DNA of 64,000 nucleotides from a virus. The position numbers and the translations under genes were made by a program. Below, in pieces: positions 56,435 through 64,000 of the stretch. Positions within the stretch are counted from its first letter, which is position 1; each line of letters begins with the position of its first letter. A model generated the notes under the pieces. That model saw only the letters and a list, made by a program, of their open reading frames with translations, was not told the origin of the DNA and did not search any database. The DNA is taken from IMG/VR virus record IMGVR_UViG_3300028840_003067, positions 1 through 64,000 of that record; one strand, 5' to 3'.

Positions 56435-59014
56435 TTATACGTCTACTGTCCGAATGGCTGTCGTCGAGCCTCCCGCACTGGTAAGTGAGCCGGTCGTTTC
56501 GAATGTTTTGATCGGCGTACTGGCTCCGTCACGAACCCTGATGAACAGAGACCGTGTGGTGCTGAAGACGACGGTGAAGGATTCACCGGTCCCCGTTGCC
56601 AGTTTATCGATGAACGATGAATAGACACCGTTCCCACTCGCCGCAGGGTCGGTCGCAAAGTCAGACGAAGAAATGTTAAAGACACTTCCCGACCAACTTG
56701 TCACCGTCTCAAGCGAGTAAATCCCGCTATTCCGCATCACGCGGATCGTCGTGGTCTGTGGCGTATCGGAGTCAATCGTCTCATTGACCGTAATGGTCGT
56801 CTGGGTGCCGCTGTTATGGACCCCATTCAGTGAATACTGTTCGGTATCCACCGCTGGACTCACCGCGCCGTTCACATCAGCCGTGGCCAGTGATGAGACC
56901 CCATAGATTTGCTGCCCATCCACCGGAGGAACCCCCGATGTGACGCGAATCCGCATGTAGCCGGTCAACCCTTCATCGACAACCTCAAGGAGCTTCCCGA
57001 CGTTTCCACCACCACTTCCAGGCCAATTGATCGTTTCATTATCTGTAAACGGCCCACCCGCTTCATTGTCGTACTGGAAGAAGTACGCCAAGCGTGTGAC
57101 CAAGACACGATCTTCACCGGACACTAGTCCGTTGACCGTGAATTGTACGTTATTCGGAGGCGTGCGCTGCGTGTTCGACAAATCGAAGAGCAAGTCACTC
57201 GCGGACAAGTCTGCCGATTCGACACCGGCACCGTAGCTCCCAATCAACGCGGACCCTGTTGAGACACCGATGAACGGAGTTGAAATCGTTCGCTCGGTGA
57301 CCGGTGTTCCCGTCGAATTGGCGGTAATCGTCCCACCCGCTCCTGTCACAACTTGTCCCGCTGTTGGTGCGACACCCGCCGTGACCTGAATCCACGCATG
57401 AGTCGCGCTCATGGTTTCATCGCCGGATCCGGTCTCTAGCACCAATCCGCTTGTATCCGTCACGGTAATGATCGTCGCCGTCACACTGTCAATGATCTTC
57501 GTGGTATTGTTCCCACCATTGGTGAAGGCCGCAGTCGTAATGTGCATCCCTTTGCGGTACCCGTCAGCCAGGAAGTCTCCCGCTGGACGAGTAAATTGCA
57601 ACGAGCCATTGACACTCAGGGTTGTCGCCGCCGTGGACACATCCACATACGCCACGACTTGACCCGCGCCTCCGCTCGGCCATGTCACGCGCTCTGCGGT
57701 GGCGAGTCCGGATCCTGTTGGAGCCGTCTCACCCGCATTGATTTGATGGGTGATACCACGGAACAAGGCCCCTGGCATTCCATACAACTTCGGTGACGTT
57801 AAGAAGCTATACGTTAAGTCCGAAGCCGCAGATGCCGCCCATGTGCCGGTATTCTCAGCGCGGTTGCCTGGGCTTGCGCCTGATGCCGCACCTTGCACAT
57901 CAACATAATTCGAACCGTCTCCACCGGAGTACTCAATCGCCACGAAATAATTCGTGCTGGCAAGCGCCTCAAATGCCGTCGAAAAATAAAACTCGATGCT
58001 CTGATACGAAGTCGTGAGGGTGGCCACGTCGAACGTGTCACTCGTCGCCAAGGCTGCGCCGGTCGGCGTTCCTGTCGAACCGAACGTGCCGGTGTGTGCG
58101 TACACCTTGGCCGTCGCGGTGCCCGTCGGTGATCCCACCTTCTTCAGTGTGAAGAGGGCCTTCAGGATATACTGTGCCTTGGCCCCATGCGCGTAGGACT
58201 GTGCTTGACCGGTGATCGTCCCGTTACCGAGGGCGTAGTTCGTACCGGTGTTCGTGCCGGACCCTTCCGCAGTTGCGCGGCGAGAGAGCCACTTCGTCCG
58301 CTCATACAATTGATTGATAGTGAACGTGTCACGATTCCATTCACTGTAGTAATTTTCGGTGGGTGCTGAGCCGTCCACGTCAATCAGACGGTAGCCTTCG
58401 GTGTTCGTGATGGTATTCCATCCGGCAACCGTGGCAATCGCGGTTTGGTTGTTCAGGTCCGAGGCATACGTGAGCGCCATGACGTTGTTCCCACGCGCTG
58501 TCCCGTTGATCTTAAATTCAGAGGCGGTAAATCCGTGTTCTCGTGTGATCCCGATCAACCGTCGGCCATCAATATCCACACCACCAGACCGGACCTTCAC
58601 CATGAATCGATGTGAGATACCGTTTCCCGCGTCGGCGTTCAAGCCGGTCGTCCAGAAATTCGGTGCTACCAATTCTTCGTTTTGGAGAATTTCGAGGTAC
58701 ATACCCGCGCCGGAAATGACCACGAGACCGTCGTAGATCGTATTGCCGTTGTCTTGCACGATAGATCCATCATACAAATGCTGCGCGGCAATATCGTCGA
58801 TGTTGAATGGCGCATTGAGCGTAATCAAGTTGTCGGTCGCTCGCTCTGACGCGGTCGCATCGGTGATATCCAAGATATCGTTACCGGTGGCTTGAGCATC
58901 GTCCATCAAGTCTCCGAGCCAACGGTGAAATGCAATAACCGTATAATTTGTGCCTGATCCGGTATAACGAATGTCACCGTTTGCGGCGATACTGAAATCG
59001 TCACCAATAGCCAT
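56435..59014 (-). CDS. Very large virion surface protein
   Basis: It encodes 859 residues. The N-terminal 350 residues (IAFHRWLGDLMDDAQATG, then VDIDGRRLIGITREHG and NGTARGNNVMAL) follow a pattern common in uncharacterised phage virion proteins; the rest is Thr/Ser/Gly-rich beta domains. It lies right after the capsid genes, so it may be a head fibre or long tail fibre. No catalytic residues were recognised. Confidence 0.75.
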   Translation of the reverse strand: MAIGDDFSIAANGDIRYTGSGTNYTVIAFHRWLGDLMDDAQATGNDILDITDATASERATDNLITLNAPFNIDDIAAQHLYDGSIVQDNGNTIYDGLVVISGAGMYLEILQNEELVAPNFWTTGLNADAGNGISHRFMVKVRSGGVDIDGRRLIGITREHGFTASEFKINGTARGNNVMALTYASDLNNQTAIATVAGWNTITNTEGYRLIDVDGSAPTENYYSEWNRDTFTINQLYERTKWLSRRATAEGSGTNTGTNYALGNGTITGQAQSYAHGAKAQYILKALFTLKKVGSPTGTATAKVYAHTGTFGSTGTPTGAALATSDTFDVATLTTSYQSIEFYFSTAFEALASTNYFVAIEYSGGDGSNYVDVQGAASGASPGNRAENTGTWAASAASDLTYSFLTSPKLYGMPGALFRGITHQINAGETAPTGSGLATAERVTWPSGGAGQVVAYVDVSTAATTLSVNGSLQFTRPAGDFLADGYRKGMHITTAAFTNGGNNTTKIIDSVTATIITVTDTSGLVLETGSGDETMSATHAWIQVTAGVAPTAGQVVTGAGGTITANSTGTPVTERTISTPFIGVSTGSALIGSYGAGVESADLSASDLLFDLSNTQRTPPNNVQFTVNGLVSGEDRVLVTRLAYFFQYDNEAGGPFTDNETINWPGSGGGNVGKLLEVVDEGLTGYMRIRVTSGVPPVDGQQIYGVSSLATADVNGAVSPAVDTEQYSLNGVHNSGTQTTITVNETIDSDTPQTTTIRVMRNSGIYSLETVTSWSGSVFNISSSDFATDPAASGNGVYSSFIDKLATGTGESFTVVFSTTRSLFIRVRDGASTPIKTFETTGSLTSAGGSTTAIRTVDV

Positions 59015-59031
59015 ATCTATTCTCCTTTACG

Positions 59032-59064
59032 AAAAAAGGCTAGGGCTGAGATTCAACCCTAGCC
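59032..59064 (-). terminator. Intrinsic terminator after the decoration-like gene
   Basis: GGCTAGGG (59038-59045) pairs with CCCTAGCC (59057-59064). Read on the minus strand the stem is followed directly by TTTTTT (59037-59032). This is the clearest intrinsic terminator of the window and would lower transcription of the fibre genes relative to the capsid genes. Confidence 0.85.
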
Positions 59065-59094
59065 CAAATTCTACTCGACAGGTATCGTCGTAAC

Positions 59095-59502
59095 TTACAC
59101 AGTAAAGGCAGGAGTTTGATCCGGCTTATACTGCTTGTTGGACAACAGAACCGTCACACCGTGATCAGCAACGAAAGTCGCTTGCACAGTCGAGACGATA
59201 CGGATGTACCGCTTCGCGGTGTTACCATCCAATTTGACCATCCCAATGTCAGCGGAATTGTCATCCGTAGCGGTCTTCTGTACAAAAGCCGCGCCGACAA
59301 TGTCAGCCCAACCCGTCGACCCATCAAGGGAATCCTGAACTTTTACGTCCAGCGTACCCGTTGCATTTCCGAGAGCCAAACAGATCGTCGCTTCGCTGTA
59401 GCCAACGGTATCAATCGAGGGACCGTTGATCGTTCCAGCAGCGGAACCAGCGACACCGTACTTCGGGGTGTGGTTATGAGCGATATTCACGTTTGCAGAC
59501 AT
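59095..59502 (-). CDS. Capsid decoration-like protein
   Basis: It encodes 135 residues, beta-rich (GTLDVKVQDSLDGSTGWADI, then KRYIRIVSTVQATF). It is placed next to the major capsid gene and ahead of a strong terminator, as expected for an abundant head protein. A decoration or head-completion role is inference. Confidence 0.65.
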   Translation of the reverse strand: MSANVNIAHNHTPKYGVAGSAAGTINGPSIDTVGYSEATICLALGNATGTLDVKVQDSLDGSTGWADIVGAAFVQKTATDDNSADIGMVKLDGNTAKRYIRIVSTVQATFVADHGVTVLLSNKQYKPDQTPAFTV

Positions 59503-59535
59503 ATTAAAATCCTCCTTCGTTTTCGGTTCAGAGAA

Positions 59536-59558
59536 GTGGGGAGAAAATCTCTCCCCAC
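59536..59558 (-). terminator. Stem-loop after the major capsid gene
   Basis: GTGGGGAGA (59536-59544) pairs with TCTCCCCAC (59550-59558), a perfect 9-bp stem with a five-base loop. There is no T-run, so it is more likely a partial terminator or a message-protecting structure. Confidence 0.6.
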
Positions 59559-59571
59559 ATTCTCAGTTTAA

Positions 59572-60798
59572 TTACAGCGTCGCGTTGAGTGTGAATCCAT
59601 GACAGAAGGACTCAGGGTGTCTCACCATGCAATCCACTTCCGTCACGAACCGCACCCAGGTCTGGTTCTTGGCGAACGCATCACTGGCTTCCTGCGAGGC
59701 CATGATGGTCAACCCTTGCCACATACCAACGATCAGTTCTGACCAGTTGGCGAACAACACGCTGACCGTATCCGGTGAACCGGTCGTGATCGGCAGGTTG
59801 GTTGTCGCAGCATACGGATAGCCGATGTAGTTCGCCAACTGTGACTGTGTCACAGGGCTGGCGACAAACGATCCGGCTTCGTCAGCGGCAGACACCGCAT
59901 CGACGCGGCCTTGCGACAACATCTTCTTCACGCGGGGATGCCACGCGAAGGCGAGCTTCCCACGGAGTGAGTTGGCTTCGGCCAACTTGTTTTCGAGTTC
60001 GTACAACTCAGTCCAAATATCTGCTTTGCTGGCCACCGAGGACAGGTCGTGGGACAGAATGCCAGGAACGTTCAACACGCCCAACGGCTGACCGTTCGCA
60101 CCGACACCCGTCAACGCGGCGATATCGATGGCTTCCGCCACCGCGAAGGCCACGTCCTGACGAACGAGAGCTTCAATGGACGGATTGCTCATGCGAAGCA
60201 GTCTGTTCGACAGCTTCACAAGTGCCGCCGCCATATGCGGAGTCATCTGGCTCTGCTTGAGGGTCAAGTCAGAAGCGGTAATCCCGTTAGGATTATCCTC
60301 TCCGAGCCAGTAGACCGTTGCTCCACCAGCTTGACCAGGAACTTCAACCGGCGAACCCATCAACCCTTCGATGTAGTTTGCGCCAAGCTGCCTGGTGACG
60401 AGATTAGCCCGAAGCAATTCGAGGAAATCTCCAAGCACCTGAACAGGCACCACGTACCCACCGGCAGTATCAACTTCCGTGGACATGGTTTTCTTGAGGT
60501 CGGACGTATTCTGAAACACTTCCTTCTCGAAATCAGCCCCGCGCCACGACTTCGTCGCAATGGCGTTCACCGCACGCAGCAACGAGAACTTATCCTTCTC
60601 AAACTCCAAGCCAGGGAGCGAAGCTTTCTTCGCAGGCTTCTCGGCCTTGATCTCACCCATTTCGGCTTTCATCTTCACGTAATCTTCACGAAGGCCCTTG
60701 ATCTCGTCCTGAATCGCCTTCACCGTCTCGGCATCTTTGCCGATTGCGGAATCCAGCTTCCCGTTCAGGTCTTCGAGTTTCTTCATCAATTCATCCAT
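59572..60798 (-). CDS. Major capsid protein, HK97 fold
   Basis: It encodes 408 residues from the ATG at 60798 (GAGGAGG upstream). The first 90 residues are a coiled-coil delta domain (ELMKKLEDLNGKL and onward), normally cleaved by the protease. The body has TEVDTAGGYVVPVQV, typical of the N-arm, and the E-loop and P-domain helix patterns (ALVRQDVAFAVAEAID). It follows the protease gene, as in HK97-like heads. Confidence 0.93.
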   Translation of the reverse strand: MDELMKKLEDLNGKLDSAIGKDAETVKAIQDEIKGLREDYVKMKAEMGEIKAEKPAKKASLPGLEFEKDKFSLLRAVNAIATKSWRGADFEKEVFQNTSDLKKTMSTEVDTAGGYVVPVQVLGDFLELLRANLVTRQLGANYIEGLMGSPVEVPGQAGGATVYWLGEDNPNGITASDLTLKQSQMTPHMAAALVKLSNRLLRMSNPSIEALVRQDVAFAVAEAIDIAALTGVGANGQPLGVLNVPGILSHDLSSVASKADIWTELYELENKLAEANSLRGKLAFAWHPRVKKMLSQGRVDAVSAADEAGSFVASPVTQSQLANYIGYPYAATTNLPITTGSPDTVSVLFANWSELIVGMWQGLTIMASQEASDAFAKNQTWVRFVTEVDCMVRHPESFCHGFTLNATL

Positions 60799-60829
60799 AT
60801 CCGTATCCTCCTCGTATAAAGCGAGACGA

Positions 60830-61765
60830 TTACTTTCGTCCGCCAAGTTTAGTAGTCATCTGATCCAACATGGCGAACATCTTCTTCGTCATGTCTGCGA
60901 CCGGCGTGCCTTCCGGTAGCGCATTCAGAATTGCCTGCGTGTCCGGAGTCTGCTTCTTCTCCATCTGATTCATCACGGCACCGAACAACGTATTCACCGC
61001 GTCCGTTGTTTTCTTCACATGCTCCGCGGACATGGCCTGCTCCGTAAGCTTCTTTTCGAGTTCCGCGATTCGTGCTTCGAGTGCTTTCGTTACTTCATTC
61101 ATGTGCGCCTCATCTTCGGTTGCATCGTCTGTGACCCCGTGTTCGAGATCAGTAGTAACCCCATCAGTATTTACTTGTACATGATTTTCCTCAAGTAAAT
61201 CAAGTGGGGCTTCAAATGTTTTTGCCACACAATCCTCGAAGTCCTCACAGGTGACTTTTCCGGCTTTTACCGCTGTCACCAGGGCCTTGCTGTCCGCGGG
61301 AATCGGCACGATAGACAGTTCCAATAGCTCAAGGCTCGTGAACTTCCGTCCCACAATGTGCCCGTCGTCATCCTTGATCCACTCCGCTTCTTTGACCCTG
61401 GCCCCAATGGACACGCCGTTGAGATACCCACCCAGGACCAGTTTGTACACGGTGTCCGCAAAGGCATATTCCTCAGCCGTGGCGAACTGGATCGTCATCA
61501 CCAGTTTTCCCTTCAGCACCGCAACCTCGACGGCCTTGCCAACCGGCAGCGCGTAGTGATCGTGTGCCCACAAGATGATCGGATTCTTCATGTAGTTTTC
61601 GACTTCAATGCCGTCGATCTTGATAATGTCACCGACACGATCCGCTTTGCCGCTGGCCGCGATCACCCGAATGCGCCGTTGCTCTTTCAGGGTCTCGTCC
61701 GAGGCCAACGTGATCTCCGGCAGGAGTTTTCGTTTAATCCCTTTCACGATACATGCAGTCTCCAT
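60830..61765 (-). CDS. Prohead protease with fused scaffold tail
   Basis: It encodes 311 residues. Residues 1-170 are a U35/HK97 protease: His in WAHDHYAL and Ser in NGVSIGARV are the catalytic residues, followed by LLELSIVPIPADSKAL. Residues 215-311 form a helical acidic coiled coil that probably serves as scaffold. It cleaves itself and the capsid delta domain during head maturation. Confidence 0.93.
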   Translation of the reverse strand: METACIVKGIKRKLLPEITLASDETLKEQRRIRVIAASGKADRVGDIIKIDGIEVENYMKNPIILWAHDHYALPVGKAVEVAVLKGKLVMTIQFATAEEYAFADTVYKLVLGGYLNGVSIGARVKEAEWIKDDDGHIVGRKFTSLELLELSIVPIPADSKALVTAVKAGKVTCEDFEDCVAKTFEAPLDLLEENHVQVNTDGVTTDLEHGVTDDATEDEAHMNEVTKALEARIAELEKKLTEQAMSAEHVKKTTDAVNTLFGAVMNQMEKKQTPDTQAILNALPEGTPVADMTKKMFAMLDQMTTKLGGRK

Positions 61766-61776
61766 AGCGGTCTCCT

Positions 61777-63129
61777 TTATTCTCTAGGTTTGTCTTTTTT
61801 CGACTTCGGCTTGGGAGGTCCACCCTCGTCCTCGTTGCCGTCGTCCTTCCCGTCACCCTCCAACATCGGCGGAGCGGCGACAATGATCTTGCCCGTCTCA
61901 TCCACTTGATTGACGTTCTGCATGACGTAGGTCGCGTTGCCATTCTTGAGTTCCGGCAAATTCAGCTTGAAGCGTTTGTTCAGTTCATTTGCGGGATACC
62001 CCATCTGCCACAAGGAGAAAAACATTTCGACCTTCTCCGCCATGTCCCCTTGCAGGGCTTCCACATCGGAGGTATCGAACTCGGCATAAATGTTTCCCGT
62101 TCCCGTCACACTGAACAACTGCGCCCACATGCACCACTCGATCAACTTCATCTTCGGGATCAGTGTCTTCACCCAAAACTCTCTCGCCTGCACTTTCGCC
62201 ACCGCGAAGTTCACGTCATCCCATACGCCTAACTCAAGTTTCGGCACTTTGAAACACGCGAGGACTTCATCGCGGTTCCACTTCTTCTGATTCAAAAACT
62301 CCATGTCCTTTTGGGAAATGGCGAGTTGCTTGTATTGTGCCCCGCCTTCCAGCAACGCGAGGGTGTGGGCTTTACTCACCCCTTGATGATGTTCCTTGAA
62401 TTGCAGGACCATGCGGTTGAATTGTTCTTCCGTCAGATCGTCTGCCACTTCAATGACCCCACCAGGGAGCGCACTATTGAAGAAGAAGGCTTTGTTGTAC
62501 TGCGAGGCAAGATAATCCTGATCGATTCCAAGCTGTGCCGCTTCCAGTGGAGCCAAGCCTCGTAGCTCGTCATACGGATTGAAGAGCTTGATATGCACGA
62601 CTTCCCATTTCGCAAACTTCAAATCGACTTCTTGTCCGTTTTTCTTCCCCTTGACTTCCCATCCCACGAGTTTGTCGTTCTCGTTCAGTACCGCTTCGAA
62701 GAGTTTCCCGTTGAAGGGTTGAATCTCCCGTGGCAACGCCGTCCGTTCATCACGGTCGAGCACCCACATACATTCGCCATAGTGCAGCAGATACACCAAC
62801 GTCGCTTCAAATAACTGTTGCTGTCCCATTGCGTCATTCGGTCGTTCGAACAACCGCAACCAGCGAGCGGCATCGCCCCGATCTGCGGCCAGCTTGTCCC
62901 GTGAATTTTTCCACAAGAGCGGCGTTTGCGAAATGTTCATCGCCACCGACTCAATCGCCCCACGCACCCACGCGTGAATGCGGTACGGTTCTTCGACTTG
63001 CTGTGGATTGAGCACCGAGGAGAGCGACCCACCACGTGTCGTGCCGAGAAAATCAAATTGTGTCTTACTGAGTCGTTGAATGACGGGAATGCTCTTCGTC
63101 ACCATCCACTGATACATCTGTTCAAACAT
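61777..63129 (-). CDS. Portal protein
   Basis: It encodes 450 residues. HK97-type portal features are IHAWVRGAIESVAMNIS near the N-terminus, then LYLLHYGECMWVLDRD, and VVHIKLFNPYDELRGLAPLE. The ending is highly charged (Lys, Asp, Pro). It forms the dodecameric ring for DNA entry. It overlaps the terminase end by eight bases. Confidence 0.95.
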   Translation of the reverse strand: MFEQMYQWMVTKSIPVIQRLSKTQFDFLGTTRGGSLSSVLNPQQVEEPYRIHAWVRGAIESVAMNISQTPLLWKNSRDKLAADRGDAARWLRLFERPNDAMGQQQLFEATLVYLLHYGECMWVLDRDERTALPREIQPFNGKLFEAVLNENDKLVGWEVKGKKNGQEVDLKFAKWEVVHIKLFNPYDELRGLAPLEAAQLGIDQDYLASQYNKAFFFNSALPGGVIEVADDLTEEQFNRMVLQFKEHHQGVSKAHTLALLEGGAQYKQLAISQKDMEFLNQKKWNRDEVLACFKVPKLELGVWDDVNFAVAKVQAREFWVKTLIPKMKLIEWCMWAQLFSVTGTGNIYAEFDTSDVEALQGDMAEKVEMFFSLWQMGYPANELNKRFKLNLPELKNGNATYVMQNVNQVDETGKIIVAAPPMLEGDGKDDGNEDEGGPPKPKSKKDKPRE

Positions 63130-64000
63130 TGATAAACCTCACGCGAGGGCGTTTACGTTCCACGATCAACCAGGTGAGCGCAAACACCAAGGCGTCTACG
63201 CGGTCAGGGGACAGGCCCTTTTTTGCTGTCTCCTCCGGATTGAACGTGACCATTTGCTCCACCAACTGTTCAAAGTACGCACAGTGCTGAATGCGCTTCT
63301 GTTCGTACAGCGAGCCCACCGGCTCCGCACGCAGGCGCTTCCCGCGTGACGAATGCAACTTGAAAAACGGAACGGCCAGTCCCCCCTTCGCCTGTCGCAG
63401 CGTATGCTCGACGAGGTCGCCTCCGTTATTGACTTCTCCTAGAACTTTATCTGCTTTCCACTTCTGAAACAAGTGGATGACGAGTTCCGCCCACTCGTTC
63501 GGTTTGTAGTGACCGGAGTGATCCTCCAACACATGCGCGAGTTGCCCGTCGTTGTAGCTCCCCGCCACAATGATGCCCGTCTCGTTACTGTCTTCTCCGG
63601 CACTCACCGCGGGATCGACCGCGATACAAATCCGATCATACTCACTCAGCGGCATCGGCCCATCGCGTTTGAGAATGTGTTCCTCCGAGAAAATGGCTCC
63701 TTCAATCTGCGCCAGGAACAACCCCTCGATCTCCTGCTTGCCGAGTCGCGTCCCCTGGTACCGTTGCAGAATGGCGTGAATGAAGGACTCCGGCAGATTC
63801 TTGCGGTTGTCGAGCATCGACCCGCGTGTGATGACGAGCCCAGGCAGCTTGAGGATCCGCGACACGAAGGGCGAGGGTTTCGGGGTCGTGCTGATCATCG
63901 TCTGCGGCAGCGACCCTAACCGCATCCCGAACTGCAACATGTCCCACGTCTTTTCATCCTGCCACGCGGCCAACTCATCGCACCACGCTTTCTCGTGCTG
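63122..64000 (-). CDS. terL: Terminase large subunit, C-terminal part
   Basis: It has 292 residues in the window; the gene continues beyond the right edge, so the start and P-loop are missing. AWCDELAAW at the edge is the Walker B/DE motif. The nuclease part has AVDPAVSAGEDSNETG and a final SPDRVDALVFAL, whose Asp residues bind metal. It packages DNA into the prohead and cuts it. The frame runs to the edge in phase. Confidence 0.95.
   Translation of the reverse strand, partial: QHEKAWCDELAAWQDEKTWDMLQFGMRLGSLPQTMISTTPKPSPFVSRILKLPGLVITRGSMLDNRKNLPESFIHAILQRYQGTRLGKQEIEGLFLAQIEGAIFSEEHILKRDGPMPLSEYDRICIAVDPAVSAGEDSNETGIIVAGSYNDGQLAHVLEDHSGHYKPNEWAELVIHLFQKWKADKVLGEVNNGGDLVEHTLRQAKGGLAVPFFKLHSSRGKRLRAEPVGSLYEQKRIQHCAYFEQLVEQMVTFNPEETAKKGLSPDRVDALVFALTWLIVERKRPRVRFINV

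Noticed and set aside
1-64000. Integrase, attachment site, reverse transcriptase or diversity-generating repeat
   Set aside because: Looked for among the ORFs; no tyrosine or serine recombinase, no RT motif (YxDD) and no template/variable repeat pair was recognised.

Overview
The window is a large piece (about 64 kb, open at the right edge) of a tailed double-stranded DNA phage (Caudoviricetes) of siphovirus type. The evidence is an HK97-type head set (terminase, portal, protease, capsid), a frameshifted tail chaperone pair and a tape measure of 1125 residues. A tape measure of that length predicts a long flexible tail of roughly 170 nm by the usual 1.5 angstrom per residue rule. No integrase, excisionase, lysogeny repressor or attachment site was seen, so a virulent lifestyle is likely but not proven. 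The host is unknown. A lipobox protein, several signal-peptide proteins and promoters that look sigma54-dependent suggest a Gram-negative, RpoN-bearing host; this is inference.

Left arm, plus strand (1-31219). It opens with a degenerate 13-bp tandem repeat (1-67) and about 950 bases with no convincing gene but many nested and direct repeats (248-1022). About thirty small early genes follow (1023-8752), mostly without known function. They include several CxxC zinc micro-proteins, two tRNA genes (Thr-UGU and a CAU tRNA with initiator-like features) and a LAGLIDADG endonuclease. A perfect 18-bp inverted repeat and a promoter separate these from a second transcription unit. That unit carries a DUF932 protein, ThyX, an SNF2 helicase, an archaeo-eukaryotic-type primase, a UvrD-like helicase, a Cas4-like nuclease and a family A DNA polymerase with a zinc-ribbon insert. 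It continues with a protein joining a 3D domain to a MazG-like domain, a B12-dependent ribonucleotide reductase, a VRR-NUC-like nuclease, two small exported proteins, dCMP deaminase and a P-loop kinase. Together these supply nucleotides and copy the genome. Most genes overlap by ATGA or TAATG, so translation is probably coupled.

Right arm, minus strand (64000 down to 31205). Read in transcription order it runs: terminase large subunit (cut by the window edge), portal, prohead protease with fused scaffold, major capsid protein, decoration-like protein, two very large fibre or virion proteins, and small baseplate or fibre proteins. Then come a lysis cassette (M15 endolysin, holin-like protein, lipoprotein), head-tail connectors, major tail protein, the frameshifted chaperone and the tape measure. 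Last are tail-tip proteins, including a hub-like protein with two membrane segments, three tandem paralogous LamG-like spike genes, a terminal fibre and an XhlA-like membrane protein. The promoter of this late operon lies outside the window. Stem-loops follow the genes whose products are needed in most copies.

The most unusual signals are three sigma54-type promoter sequences (near 980, 4300 and 8855), each in one of the few real intergenic gaps. Next come the nested palindromes at 471-599, the initiator-like tRNA, the 3D/MazG fusion with an internal ribosome site, and the membrane segments inside the tail hub.
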